Below are positions 29,783 to 42,204 of a stretch of 64,000 nt of DNA, piece by piece. A program made the position numbers and the translations under genes. The stretch is taken from contig JALQPE010000226.1 in NCBI GenBank assembly GCA_030407315.1, positions 37,998 to 101,997 on the forward strand, given 5' to 3'. Every line of letters starts with the position of its first letter. The first letter of the stretch is position 1. The stretch comes from Asparagopsis taxiformis (taxonomy: Eukaryota > Rhodophyta > Florideophyceae > Bonnemaisoniales > Bonnemaisoniaceae). The notes beneath the pieces are model-generated. The model worked only from the letters and a program-made list of their open reading frames with translations. It ran no database searches and was not told the DNA's origin.

Positions 29783-30751
29783 AGCTGGTTCAGGTTGACG
29801 GTAGTTCAACGAATGGATAAGGAAGCTGAAGGTAGACTGGGGAATAAATACGTCGGAAAAGGATAGGGAAGTAGTCTAGCGACAAACAGGTGCAAGTTTA
29901 CGAGTGCGGAAAGGAATAAAGTCATATATTCAGCTGGAGAAGTACAAAAAGTAGTATCTGTAGAACAGGAATGAGTGAATCCAAGAAAAAGCATTCTGAC
30001 AGGACGAACCAAACCGAATACACAATTTCATAGATTTCTACGCTGTCCTTGGCGGATAACCATCCGCTCTGGTAATGAAAGAGAAAGAACCTCCTTCTGT
30101 GAAAGAAGGACCACCGTGCGTTATCCCTCCTCTTCCACTCCTGTTGTCCACTTTGCAAAGTGACGGAGTGCAGTTGTGCAGCAAGCCAACCTTTCGAACC
30201 CCGGATGTAAGAGGGAGGAACCAGGAACCTGAATCCCTATTCACAGTAAAACTAGAATTATCGGAGTTATTCTTGGAAACACAATGCACAATTGCATAAG
30301 ATAGAGGATTAATTCCGCCGGAAGATCTGTCCTTCGTAGAGAGATGAGCCTCATACCTGAGGTAGGACGTGTTCTTGTCCCGAAGCCGGTTCGAAGACAG
30401 TATCTACAGCCCAGAAGGAGGGTGAAGAAGTCTTCTGTAAGATCTTAGAATTTAGCAAATTCGAGTAGCAAGCTTGTACAACACACCCGGAAGCTATTTC
30501 ATGACACTTGAAAAACTCTCTAGATGTACCAGAGAATGGTGTGGAGCAAGCAGGGTGCATAGAAATAAGTCGAGCACCTTTGCAAAGTATTCCAGAAATG
30601 TGTAAAGTATCTGAATTGTGCCCACAGGTGAAGTCCTGCTGGGTTGATATGGAACGCACAGGAGACCAAAAGTAATATGAAAAAGGAGATGAGAAGCATG
30701 GGAGAGAAGACTTCCTGAGATGTTCGAGAAGTGGGTCCTGCCGAAGATCAT
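29783..30751. other. no gene seen
   Basis: Mixed intergenic sequence. Short frames on both strands without motifs. Confidence 0.35.
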
Positions 30752-31145
30752 GTAGCGTCTGTGTTTTCGGAAGTGGACGCGGACGTCCAGTCTCTCTAGT
30801 ACGGGTCCTAGTCGGCCCCGAGATTTACTAGAACAAATGAACGTCCGCGTCCGAAAAAAAATAAAAATTTTTTGGATGCGGACGTCCACTTTCTCTAGTA
30901 CGTTCGGCGGAATACTAGGACCCGACATCCACTTTCTCTAGTACGTTCGGCGGAATACTAGGACCCGACATCCAATTTCTCTAGTACATTCAGCGGGATC
31001 CTAGGACCCGACATCCACTTTCTCTAGTACGTTCGGCGGAATACTAGGACCCGACATCCACTTTCTCTAGTACGTTCGGCGGAGTACTAGGACCCGACAT
31101 CCAGTTTCTCTAGTACGTTTGGCGGGATCCTAGGACCCGACATTC
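30752..31145 (+). repeat. solo transposon end with six 43-bp subterminal repeats
   Basis: Begins CGTCTGTGTTTTCGGAAGTG, the same terminus as arms A and C, then GGACGTCC. From 30881 to 31138 there are exactly six 43-bp units, each containing CTAGTAC...ATACTAG (an inverted repeat around GTTCGGCGG in most) and CCGACATCCA. The rest of the arm is missing, so this is an isolated or rearranged end of the same family. Confidence 0.75.
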
Positions 31146-31270
31146 AGTATACAATATATCAGCAAAAACCGGGAGGGAAGAAATTACAGCGGATGGTAAA
31201 TTGAGGGACCATATCGGACCGTATTTTATTCTCTCATTTACGAAACTGCTGGTATACAATACGTCTCTCT

Positions 31271-31408
31271 AGAATAGGAAATACATATCTGGTCAGAATA
31301 GGAAATAAATACCCGGTTAGAATAGGAAATACGTATCCAGCCAGGATACGGAATATGTATCCAGCTAGAATATGGAATACGTATCCAGCCAGAATACAAA
31401 ATACCTGT
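31271..31408. repeat. 24-bp tandem repeat, about six copies
   Basis: Units of the type AGAATAGGAAATACGTATCC start at 31271, 31295, 31319, 31343, 31367 and 31391 with gradual divergence. Confidence 0.7.
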
Positions 31409-31739
31409 CAGCATACCGTCGATCACCCATCTCCCTCACTATCGCGTTCTCCCTACCATCCGAACGCCATGCACCACCATCCGCACATACTTCAAGAACC
31501 CTCACGACCTAGATTACAAAAAATCTGCTCCTTCCCAATTCCATCCCCGCTTTCCTCGACACCACCCCAGCCCATTAAATCATCAAGACATCAAACACGA
31601 ACATGGTCAGCAAAATCTTACACCACTTGAAACCCACTCTCACTTCTATCGTACGCCCGAAAATATACACATACCAGAAACACCTCACAGCTTCATTCCC
31701 CATCTTCCTAGATCCCTTCTTCACTCTCCTTGAGTCCTG

Positions 31740-33170
31740 CCGTTCCTGCTTCACCACTCCTGCATCACATACACAACATCAACCCCAACAGTCAGATTCA
31801 AAAGCGACGCTTACCACGCCAGATATCTTAGAAAATCCCTTACTTACCTCTTATCCATCCTACGCACAATACAAACCATGATGCAAAAACCTTGCAATGA
31901 ATAATCAAAGTCAGCAGTCCATATCTTCGCAAAACAAGTCTTGGCGCTCAATGAAACTTACCTTCTGTCATCACCATTCCAGCATCACCTGCATAAAATC
32001 GAAATCAACAACAACAGTCGGACTCAAAACCCACATGTCCCTCTCAGCATACTCTCAAAACTTCCGCACTTTCCTTCGCTCGACACAATACGCACCATGA
32101 CTGGATAAGCTTCCAATGAATAAATATCGCATTAACTGCAATAGTCAGATTCGAAACAAACACTTCTCTCGATGCATACCCTCAGAACTCACTTACTCTC
32201 GTTTCATTCTACACACAATACAGACCAAAAGTCGAAAATCTCACAACCAACAAATGAAGTCAACATTCCGCATCTTCGCACCACCGGACTGCGCGCTAAA
32301 TGCAACTTACCTTCCGTCATCACCATTCCTGCATCACCTACAAAAAATCGAAATCAACAACAACAGTCGGACTGAAAACCCATGCTTCCCTCGCTGCATA
32401 CCCTCAGAACTCACTTACCCTCGTTGTATCCTGCACACAATAGAAACCATAAGTCAAAAATTGTACAAAAAAATGTAGTCAGCATTCCATATCTTCGCGC
32501 AACTTAACTAGGCGCTCAATGTAACTTACCTTCCGTCATCACCATTCCAGAATCACCTACACAAAATCAACATCAACCACAGCAGTCAGACTCAAAACCC
32601 ACATTCCACTCACTGCACCCCTCAAATGCTCGCCTACCTCCCTTCCACCCTTCAGCAAATATGCACCATGACTCACTAAGCTCCCAATAAATAAATATTG
32701 CATAAAAGACGACAGTCAAATTTAAAACAAACACTTCCCTCGCTTCATACCCTCAGGACGCACTTAACCTCTTCATCTCGTTGCATCATACAAAAAATAC
32801 AACCAATAATTCACAAATCGTGCAACGAAAAAATGTAGTCAGCATTCCATTTCATCGCGAAACCCGTCTTTCAGCTCAATGAAACTTACCTTACTTCATC
32901 ACTATTCCTGCACCACCTATACAACATCAAAATGAACCAGAACAGTCAGACTAAAAACCCATGCATCCCTTATTGCACACCCGCGAGACTCACTTACTTA
33001 CCTGCCTCCCATGGTTCACAACATGCAAACCATGACTCACGAAGCTTCTAATGAATCAATATCGCATCAACGACAACAGTACGACTCAAAACACACGCTT
33101 CCCTCGCTGCATACTCTCCAGACTGGCATACTCACCGTCGTTCTATCCTCTACACCAAACAAAGGAAACA
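31740..33170. repeat. degenerate satellite-like tandem array
   Basis: Alternating modules recur about every 150-210 bp. One contains TTACCTTCCGTCATCACCAT and ACAACAGTCGGACTCAAAAC; another contains CAGATTCAAAACAAACACTTCC and CCTCAGAACTCACTTACC. Copies of the first lie near 31960, 32310, 32525 and 32887. The sequence is C/A-rich on the plus strand with no long frame. Confidence 0.55.
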
Positions 33171-33691
33171 CGACCAAAGAACCTCAGCCAGTGACGGCGG
33201 AGAAGTGGAATTCCACAGGTTAACCTGCGGCGTCGACTGGACAGCTTTCAACGTCAGCTTAAGTCCTGCTGTGCATACTCCATATCATCGCCGGTATTGA
33301 GATTAATAATGGCCCAAGCCATGGTCTCTGAACTCCCGAATGATGAGATCCGGATCGAGAACATCGGAATGATATAATCATATATATCACAATCCATTTG
33401 CTTCCCTTAAATGATCCCTGTAATATCCACTGTAAAGCACAAACTTATTCCATGAAGTTCGCAGTTAATATAATTTTATTATTTCAAATGAATTAATTGA
33501 AAATCCATCTCCCACGGCGGTCATTCGTCCTTCCAAGCGCACGTTGCCAGCAAAATGTGTGACCTAGCGGTGATGATTGATCGCTCAGGCACATTCCACC
33601 ATTGGGCTGCCAGAAGTGAGCACAAAACTGATACCCACAAAACCACGAGAACATTACAAACGAGGTCTCGAACGCACATTTGGAATACAAT
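33171..33691. other. no gene seen
   Basis: AT-rich spacer before arm B; nothing recognised. Confidence 0.35.
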
Positions 33692-35885
33692 ATAAATACT
33701 ATACAACAAACTCTACTCGCTATCTCAGACGACGCGGCTCACAAGTGGCGTAGTCCCAATTTTCCGTAACGCCTTTCCTGATGCTTAAAAGTAAAAAACA
33801 CGTCAAAACGTATATCAGAAATGAGTGCGAGAGTTTTCTGCACAGAAGATGCTGAGCCACCAAATTGATTTTTTGGAAATTTTAGAATTTCTGGGCTGGC
33901 CAGCAATGCAATCGAGCTGGACATCCACCGGACGTCCATTTCAGGTTGATCGTGAGAGAGTAGGGCGGGACCATGATGAAACAAGGACCAAGACCTGTCC
34001 CTGACGTGTTGAGCCTGAAATCGACCCTTCGTAAGACGCGATTTTGGCTTACAGTTGGTGCTTACAGAAGCCAGTGATGACCCCGGTCGGGGCGGCAGCC
34101 GGTTCCTGGGGCCGTTGTGGCCAAATTAGACACCTTGATTTGAATTGAAATTTGGGCTATTCTCAAAAACATGCACATGTGAACATGTTTTTGAGATGGG
34201 GGTCTGCCGTACGGCACAATCGACCCGCCCAAATCGATATAATTTCACAATTTTTTTCTGCCCGAAATTTTAGAATTTCTGGGCTCGCCAGCAATGCAAT
34301 TGAGCCGGACATCCACCGGACGTCCATTCTGGGTTGTTCGTATGCTGCTCACATCTACGCATTACAGCAACCACGCAGGCGGGCCCACTGCTCATACGAA
34401 GTGCACGTAGCATGTGCAGCATGATGGATGAGCAGTGTTTGTCGTGAGAAAGTGGGGTGGGAGCATGTCGAAACAAGGACCAAAACTTCGTCCTGGCGTA
34501 TAGAGCCTGAGCCTGGAATCGATCCTTCGTGAGATGTGGCTTTGCTTACAGTTGGTGCTTACAGAAGCCAGCGATGGCCCCGCTCGGGGCGTCGGATGGC
34601 TTCTTCTGGGGCCGTTGTGGTCAGATTAGACACCTTGATTTGAATTGAATTTTGAGCCATTCTCAAAAACATGCACATGTGAACATGTTTTTGAGATGGG
34701 GGTCTGCCGTACGGCACAATCGACCCGCCCAAATCGATGATTTTTCACAATTTTTTTCTGCCCAAAATTTTAGAATTTCTGGGCTCGCCAGCAATGCAAT
34801 TGAGCTGGACATTCACCGGACGTCCATTTCAGGTTGGTCGAGTATTGCACATGGATACAGTTTTGCAGCTATTTCTCAGCCCAACATTTTAGAATTTCAG
34901 GGCTGACCAACAATGTAACCGAGCCGGACTTCCACTGGACGTCCATTTCAAGTTAGGCTAGTGCTGCACATTTGCTCGCATCGCAGCAACTAAGCAAGTG
35001 TTGACAGCACCGAGATGCCATGCAGACAAGGGGGAATCGGCTGCAAACGGCTTCCCTGGTCGGCGGCTGGATGTCTGGATGTGAATGGCTGCAAGCATGG
35101 AAATCTTGCTACCGCACAGCGCATACATACTGCAGCAGCACCGTGATGTGACATCACTGACGCATGCGAAAGTTGGGTGCTGCAGTGCGTGGTTGTTTGT
35201 GTGTTTGTGTCTTTGTGTGTGTATGACGAACCTTGTGGTATCCCTAGGCGTGCACTGGTACAAAAAGTTTGGACTGCCCCATCGGTCGTACTTTGGCGCA
35301 TTTACATGCATCGGAGAACGACCAAGGAGGTAGAGCAGCAATCGCTGTTGGCTGAGCGTCCAAACTGGAGGGCTTGGGGCAATGTTTCTATAGCAGTCAT
35401 TTATAGGACGCCCACCGTTGATGACTGAGATCCACGGTGGGTTTAGTATTCATGGTGTTGTCCTGCATTGGCGGACGTCGAAGACGAGTACTTCCAGTGA
35501 GCGTCCAAGGTGAACAGCTCAGCAGAGGATTATGATGTGTATGTGAAGGCATGGATGAGGCCAGCAGGAACGTTTCTGCAAGATGGGCGTGAGTGGGTAA
35601 GTGAGCGGGGAGGGGCCGCTCGGGGCGCTTGGTAGCTTCTGGGGCCGTTGTGGCCAAATTAGAATCAAGCCTATGTCCGGCGGACGTCCTGAATTGCTTT
35701 ATTTTTTGGGCTATTCTCAAAAACATGCACATGTGAACATGTTTTTGAGATGGGGGTGTGCCGTACGGCACTTTCGACCGCCCAAATCGATGTATTTTTG
35801 CATTTTTTTTCTGACTGAAATTTTAGAATTTCTGGGCTCGCCAGCAATGCAATTGCGCTGGTCATTCACCGGACGTCTATATGCG
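33692..35885 (+). repeat. repeat arm B, left half of a near-identical inverted repeat
   Basis: Reverse complement of 38496-40762. Contains a half unit at 33865-33955, full units at 34135-34330, 34640-34830 and 35700-35880, and a half unit at 34865-34955. Between them is non-coding sequence that reads as matching frames in both arms only because the arms are nearly identical. Its first 640 bp also match arm A (20775-21430). Confidence 0.8.
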
Positions 35886-38495
35886 CTCAAGCGATTGCTG
35901 TCTGCTTCAAATACCTGAGACATTATTGCCCCACACGACATAAAGTCCCCCAACATGCGACGCCCATCAAACATAAACATTTTCATGCTCTTACTACATT
36001 CTAGTCGCACACATACATCCATCTTCAAACAAAAAATGTCATTTAAACACCACCAGTCCCGCTTCATCGTACGCCAATACCGCCCAGTCGCCCAGCAGAC
36101 AAGCTAGCCGCGCAGAAAATAAGCACTGCCATCTACGACGGAAACGACTGGATCTCATCATCGCTCTCAGCATTTCCAACAAGCCCAACATGTTTCCCCT
36201 ACGTCACCCTGCAAAACGATACCATTGTATACTTCTGCATTCTACGTCAATTGCATTCATTCAATCTGCGCAATGAATTCTTCAATCTCGAAGCCGGCCG
36301 GGTTTTCTGCCCATCCTGCAATAAGGGCATTGGAGAAAGTTCTCTAGCAATGGCCACTAAAGCCTTGATGCAACTACACGGTGCTGATTGCTTCTATCGC
36401 TTCCTCAAATCTGTCGACATTTACAACATACCATCCATCCGAAACATTTCCAAACTAAACTAGACTGTTCATTGACAAACTCGTGTGTAGCCCCATTTAG
36501 ACCACTCACCACTGGTATCTGCTGAGTCACCGCGCACTGCCCTGGTGCTCCCTCCTGAATTCGCTTGGGCTGTCTCAATACATTCCGTACTATGCCTATG
36601 AAGCAGTCCCGTTATGGATCAGCGTTCTGCGTGTTCAGCACATCATCCCCACGTTACCAGAGCTGCAATTTCTCAGCGGTACGGGTATCATCAATCCTTA
36701 GCACAGATGTGATACAGCAGCCGATGCAGGTCAATTTCTAGACTCGTAATTTTGCACTCAAGAAGGGAGATCGGTATGGAAATTGTCCAGGCATAACAAA
36801 CCGTCTGTCCTGCTCTCCTGCAGAGCAAGCTCCATCGATCCAGTCGATCAGGAACCTGACGACATGTAGTCGGCGTTCGTTCCGGACGCGGAAAGGGCAA
36901 ATTTTTGTGTGGCGTTTGCAGATTCAGTCGCAACGGGAAGCGATGAAACTTTCCGCATGGCGTTTGACTGCGGTTTATTTGAGACAGACATCGAGCGATC
37001 GGTGTTTCTGTCCAGATGAAGCTGGAGATCAATGCCGTATTTGAGCTGATAATTGGAGCAAAGATTTGAAACAAATTTTCTGTGCAAATTTACGACGCGA
37101 CACGGCGGAGGGTGGATAACTCAACGTTAGATGTTATTGGTTGAACCAACATTACAAGAGCGTACCGACGACACGCGCAATCATTGATTTTTCGCTCATT
37201 GCTTAGAGAGCAAAACTGTCCAATGGTCGTATCAAGTTAGACCAGCACATATTTCCGCAACATCTTGGTGGAACGAAGTCGGTGCTCACGAAAGCCTGAG
37301 AGCTGCCTTGAGTCGAGGATTTTGTACGCCGCCTTATCTGTGGTAGTTTCATACTGCGTTGTTTCACCGTTGGACCTGTGCCACGCACACTTGGATCTCT
37401 CTCCATACGTACGTGTAGATAAGATGTGAATTGAGCTACAATAGCATACCAAACTGGAAACCAGTATCTACATGCTTTGTGAGAATATAATGCCTCTTCC
37501 TCGAGAAAAGGCCTCCTTCGGAATACTAGATTTCATTCAACCATATCCATCCATCTCCCATCGCTTCAGCATGAAATCATCACCATTCCATCCATCGCAA
37601 CGTTCGTCTCTATCCAAACACTACTCTCCACACATCTCCCCGATCTTTCAGTCCGACCGTACCCGGCGGCGGCCGAGAGAAACGTACTGGCCATTGTTAA
37701 AAGTATCTACGACAGCAATGGGCGCATATATTAAATCATTCTCTATTTGAACACAGACCCTGATTGCCTCTCGTTTGTGGCAGAAATGAAACAAACACAA
37801 AGACTGCAACTCGTCCATGCGAGAAGCAAAAGCTACAGATTTTTAGCAAGTATCGATAGCTACAAAGAACCACTGCAACGTTTATTCTAGACTTGTATAC
37901 ATTTTCATTAGCACTTACATTACCATACACGAATAGTATTGCATTAAAGATTTTTATGAGAATGACAGGGGTCAGCGGCCGGGTTCCCTCCAGCTCAGCT
38001 TGGCTCAGCTCCGGATGCAGATGTGGTGAAGGGAAGAGAGAAAAGTCAGATATTCTACCATGATCTGATTTGATTTGCAATCCGAGAACTTCTTGACTCC
38101 CAAAAGGTGTAAACAGTATCCCTGCATATTGGCATCGACCAAAAGAACTGCAGCACTAACTCAATTTTCATTGCAGAGATCAGCACAACGTATTCGTCTT
38201 GAGTGTCACAAGTTGCAATTAGATGGCGCTGACTCGAAGCTAGGAGAGTTGGTAGTTGTGCCGAGTCGGCGTCTTCGGTTTGATCGCTCGTGTAAATATC
38301 CAAGCAAAATGGCAGGCAAGGAGATACAAAGCCACGCAACAATCAAGCTTACCACATTCCCCAGCCAGAATCACCATAGAAATCCTTGCAGTCTGCATAA
38401 CACAGATCATCTTACGCAGTGCGTGCTGCCCAGGTCGTTATTCGGCCCTATCCAGAAACACTTTCAGGCCTAGTGCAACCAGTAGATCTGAAATG
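35886..38495. other. unique spacer between inverted arms B and C
   Basis: About 2.6 kb with no repeats of the arm family. The only frame with some protein character is at 36251-36463 (+). Frames on the minus strand at 36691-37087 overlap each other in two phases and are not credible. This is the loop of a very large potential hairpin. Confidence 0.5.
36251..36463 (+). CDS. small hypothetical protein with one CPSC pair, weak
   Basis: 70 codons from an ATG. It contains FCPSCNKGIGESSLAMATKAL, resembling a single zinc-binding CxxC half-site, and ends at a natural-looking stop. No second cysteine pair, so a complete zinc ribbon is not present. Could be a fragment of a larger decayed protein. Confidence 0.25.
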   Translation: MHSFNLRNEFFNLEAGRVFCPSCNKGIGESSLAMATKALMQLHGADCFYRFLKSVDIYNIPSIRNISKLN

Positions 38496-41400
38496 GAAAT
38501 GGACGTCCGGTGAATGACCAGCGCAATTGCATTGCTGGCGAGCCCAGAAATTCAAAAATTTCAGTCAGAAAAAAATGCAAAAATACATCGATTTGGGCGG
38601 TCGAAAGTGCCGTACGGCACACCCCCATCTCAAAAACATGTTCACATGTGCATGTTTTTGAGAATAGCCCAAAAATTAAAGCAATTAAGGACGTCCGCCG
38701 GACATAGGCTTGATTCTAATTTGGCCACAACGGCCCCAGAAGCTACCAAGCGCCCCGAGCGGCCCCTCCCCGCTCACTTACCCACTCACGCCCATCTTGC
38801 AGAAACGTTCCTGCTGGCCTCACCCATGCCTTCACATACACATCATAATCCTCTGCTGAGCTGTTCACCTTGGACGCTCACTGGAAGTACTCGTCTTCGA
38901 CGTCCGCCAATGCAGGACAACACCATGAATACTAAACCCACCGTGGATCTCAGTCATCAACGGTGGGCGTCCTATAAATGACTGCTATAGAAACATTGCC
39001 CCAAGCCCTCCAGTTTGGACGCTCAGCCAACAGCGATTGCTGCTCTACCTCCTTGGTCGTTCTCCGATGCATGTAAATGCGCCAAAGTACGACCGATGGG
39101 GCAGTCCAAACTTTTTGTACCAGTGCACGCCTAGGGATACCACAAGGTTCGTCATACACACACAAAGACACAAACACACAAACAACCACGCACTGCAGCA
39201 CCCAACTTTCGCATGCGTCAGTGATGTCACATCACGGTGCTGCTGCAGTATGTATGCGCTGTGCGGTAGCAAGATTTCCATGCTTGCAGCCATTCACATC
39301 CAGACATCCAGCTGCCGACCAGGGAAGCCGTTTGCAGCCGGTTCCCTCTTGTCTGCATGGCATCTCGGTGCTCTCAACACTTGCTTAGTTGCTGCGATGC
39401 GAGCAAATGTGCAGCACTAGCCTAACTTGAAATGGACGTCGAGTGGAAGTCCGGCTCGGTTACATTGCTGGTCAGCCCTGAAATTCTAAAATGTTGGGCT
39501 GAGAAATAGCTGCAAAACTGTATCCATGTGCAATACTCGACCAACCTGAAATGGACGTCCGGTGAATGTCCATCTCAATTGCATTGCTGGCGAGCCCAGA
39601 AATTCTAAAATTTCAGTCAGAAAAAAAATTGCAAAATTATATCGATTTGGGCGGTCGAAAGTGCCGTACGGCACACCCCCATCTCAAAAACATGTTCACA
39701 TGTGCATGTTTTTGAGAATGGCTCAAAATTCAATTCAAATCAAGGTGTCTAATCTGACCACAACGGCCCCAGAAGAAGCCATCCGACGCCCCGAGCGGGG
39801 CCATCGCTGGCTTCTGTAAGCACCAACTGTAAGCAAAGCCACATCTCACGAAGGATCGATTCCAAGCTCAGCCTCAATACGCCAGGGCGAAGTTTTGGTC
39901 CTTGTTTCGACATGCTCCCACCCCACTTTCTCACGACAAACACTACTCATCCATCATGCTGCACATGCTACGTGCACTTCGTATGAGCAGTGGGCCCGCC
40001 TGCGTGGTTGCTGTAATGCGTAGATGTGAGCAGCATACGAACAACCCAGAATGGACGTCTGGTGGATGTCCGGCTCAATTGCATTGCTGGCGAGCCCAGA
40101 AATTCTAAAATTTCGGGCAGAAAAAAATTGTGAAATTATATCGATTTGGGCGGGTCGATTGTGCCGTACGGCAGACCCCCATCTCAAAAACATGTTCACA
40201 TGTGCATGTTTTTGAGATTAGCCCAAATTTCAATTCAAATCACGGTGTCTAATTTGGCCACAACGGCCCCAGGCACCGACCGCCGCCCCGAGCGGGGTCA
40301 TCACTGGCGTCTGTAAGCACTAACTGTAAGCCGGAACCGGCCGCCGCCCCGAGCGGGGTCATCACTGGCGTCTGTAAGCACCAACTGTAAGGCTAAATGG
40401 CGTCTTACGAAGGGTCAATTTCAGGCTCAATACGCCAGGGACAGGTCTTGGTCCTTGTTCCATCATTGTCCCGCCCCACTCTCTCACGACCAACCTGAAA
40501 TGGACGTCCGGTGGATGTCCAGCTCGATTGCACTGCTGGCCAGCCCAGAAATTCTAAAATTTCCGAAAAGTCAATTTGGTGGCCCGGCATCTCCTGTGCC
40601 GAAAATTCCAGCAGTCACTTCTGATATACTATATCGTAGTAGTAGTAGTCTAGACGTGTTTCGCACTTGTACGCATCAGGGAAGGCGTCACGGAAGGTTG
40701 AGACTACGCTAGTTGTGTACCGCGTCGTCTGAAATAGCGAGTAGTGTTTGTTGTATAGTTGTGGAGTATGCGTCTAGTGGTTTGTAAAGCTTGCAGAACG
40801 GGATGGGGATGTGGGTGGCTCTATTTTATGAATACATGAATACAAATATTCAGGGGTGACAAAGCGGAAAGGCATAGGCTCATACATGTTTGAGATTGCA
40901 TAGTGGAGAAAATATTTACATCGAAATTTACATGGAGCAGATGGAGGTTTCAAGGATGAGGTATGAGAGGAAGAAAATTCTTCTGTGGTATGAGGATGTG
41001 TTCTCTGGAGGGATGCAATCTTGGGATGGTACAGGGGGAGGTGGAAATGTACGGAGTGCGGGTTTAGATTGGAGTGTGATTCGGAGAGGAGTGCCGACAA
41101 TCATATTATGGGGATTTGGGAGACGCTGCGGGGTGTTGGGGTAGTGAGGGCGGAGGAGGTGTTTAGGTGGGACCGTAGGAGGGTGCGGTTGAAGGCCCCG
41201 AGAGGAGGGGGTTTTAGGAAAGTGAGGAGAAAGAGGTGGGAAGGGGGGTGGCGTCTGTTCTGGCTGTGGTGAGTGGGGATGTGATGGAGAAGAAGAGGGT
41301 TATTGTATTTGGGGAGGGAAGGGAGTGGGAGGATGGGTGCGAAGTGGGGGGTTGATATGTGTTTCAGAGCGGGGAGGTTTCTGGGGAGACGGCGGGGGAG

Positions 41401-42204
41401 CGGGAGCGTGGGCCGGTGGTGGTGGTGGTGGTGGTGGTGGTGTATACGGTATCGAAGATGCGGATGGCGTGGGGGCATGGAGCAGGTGAGGGAGGGAGGG
41501 GTGGAGCAGGTCGAAGAGTAAGCTGCAGGGGAAGTTTGTGGAGAGGGCGAAGGAGAGGGGTTGAAGGTAGAGGAGAGAGGGTATTGAAGAACAATACGTT
41601 GCAAAGGTGATGGGGGAGAGCATGGTCGAGGGGATAGGGGGTGTTTTTGCCCTATTCTGAGGTAGTATGAGGACTGGTTATACGAAATCTGTACGGTAGA
41701 GCAGAAAAGTAGGTATGGAATGGAGGTGTGCACCGTGGAAGCGGGGATAGGTAGCTAAAAATGCGTGCTAGAGTGGTATTGGGGGTGTTTGAGGTACAGT
41801 ACGGAGGAGGTGAGCACCAACTGGAAGGGGGTGTGAGCGAGAGGATGAAAAAATTAAAGACAAAATTGGAGTCGACCGACAAGGAAAAATAGAGTGGTCG
41901 CCGTGATGGATGCGGACATCCATGTCGAGCACGGCGGCAGAAATTTCTGGGCTCGAAATTTTTGAATTTCTGAACCGGCGCCCGTCCTAGGTGGACATAG
42001 ACATGGCGGAAGTCCATCCCGAGGGGGACATCCGTGGTACTAGAAACAATGAATGTCGCCCTAGTAATACTAGACGTACTAGACCGCATGGACGTCCGGT
42101 TCTAGGCGGACATCCAAAAATACTGGAGAACATGGACGTCCGCCTAGTAATACTAGGTGTACTAGAGGTTGTGGACGTCCGCGTCCATTTCCGAGAACAC
42201 AGAC
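38496..42204 (-). repeat. repeat arm C: full-length transposon-like arm
   Basis: Read on the minus strand, it runs from CGTCTGTGTTCTCGG (42204) through CTAGTA/TACTAG subterminal motifs, a purine-rich (plus-strand) 1.2-kb section and a series of 190-bp units (full copies 40045-40245, 39545-39745, 38505-38690; half copies 40490-40580 and 39430-39500). Arm A matches its outer 2.1 kb and arm B its inner 2.2 kb, so C is the most complete version. A 130-bp duplication, TAAGCACCAACTGTAAG...GAGCGGGGTCATCACTGG, occurs near 40265-40390. Confidence 0.8.

Noticed and set aside
30881..31138. Regular 43-bp repeats considered as a CRISPR array
   Set aside because: There are no unique spacers, the whole period is repeated, and the setting is eukaryotic transposon DNA.
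33739..40712. Recurring frames reading DQPEMDVRWMSSS...LLASPEILKF
   Set aside because: They arise from the 190-bp unit and change phase and strand between copies; the unit is palindromic, non-coding DNA.
19327..42204. A single 22.9-kb transposon with target duplication
   Set aside because: The outer flanks (TGGAA left, AGAGT right) do not match at any reasonable length; left as two possible insertions.
42079..42204. C-terminal 41 residues of the transposase-like frame
   Set aside because: They are translated from the terminus of arm C, which recurs with other flanks at 19327 and 30752, so they are not native to the protein.
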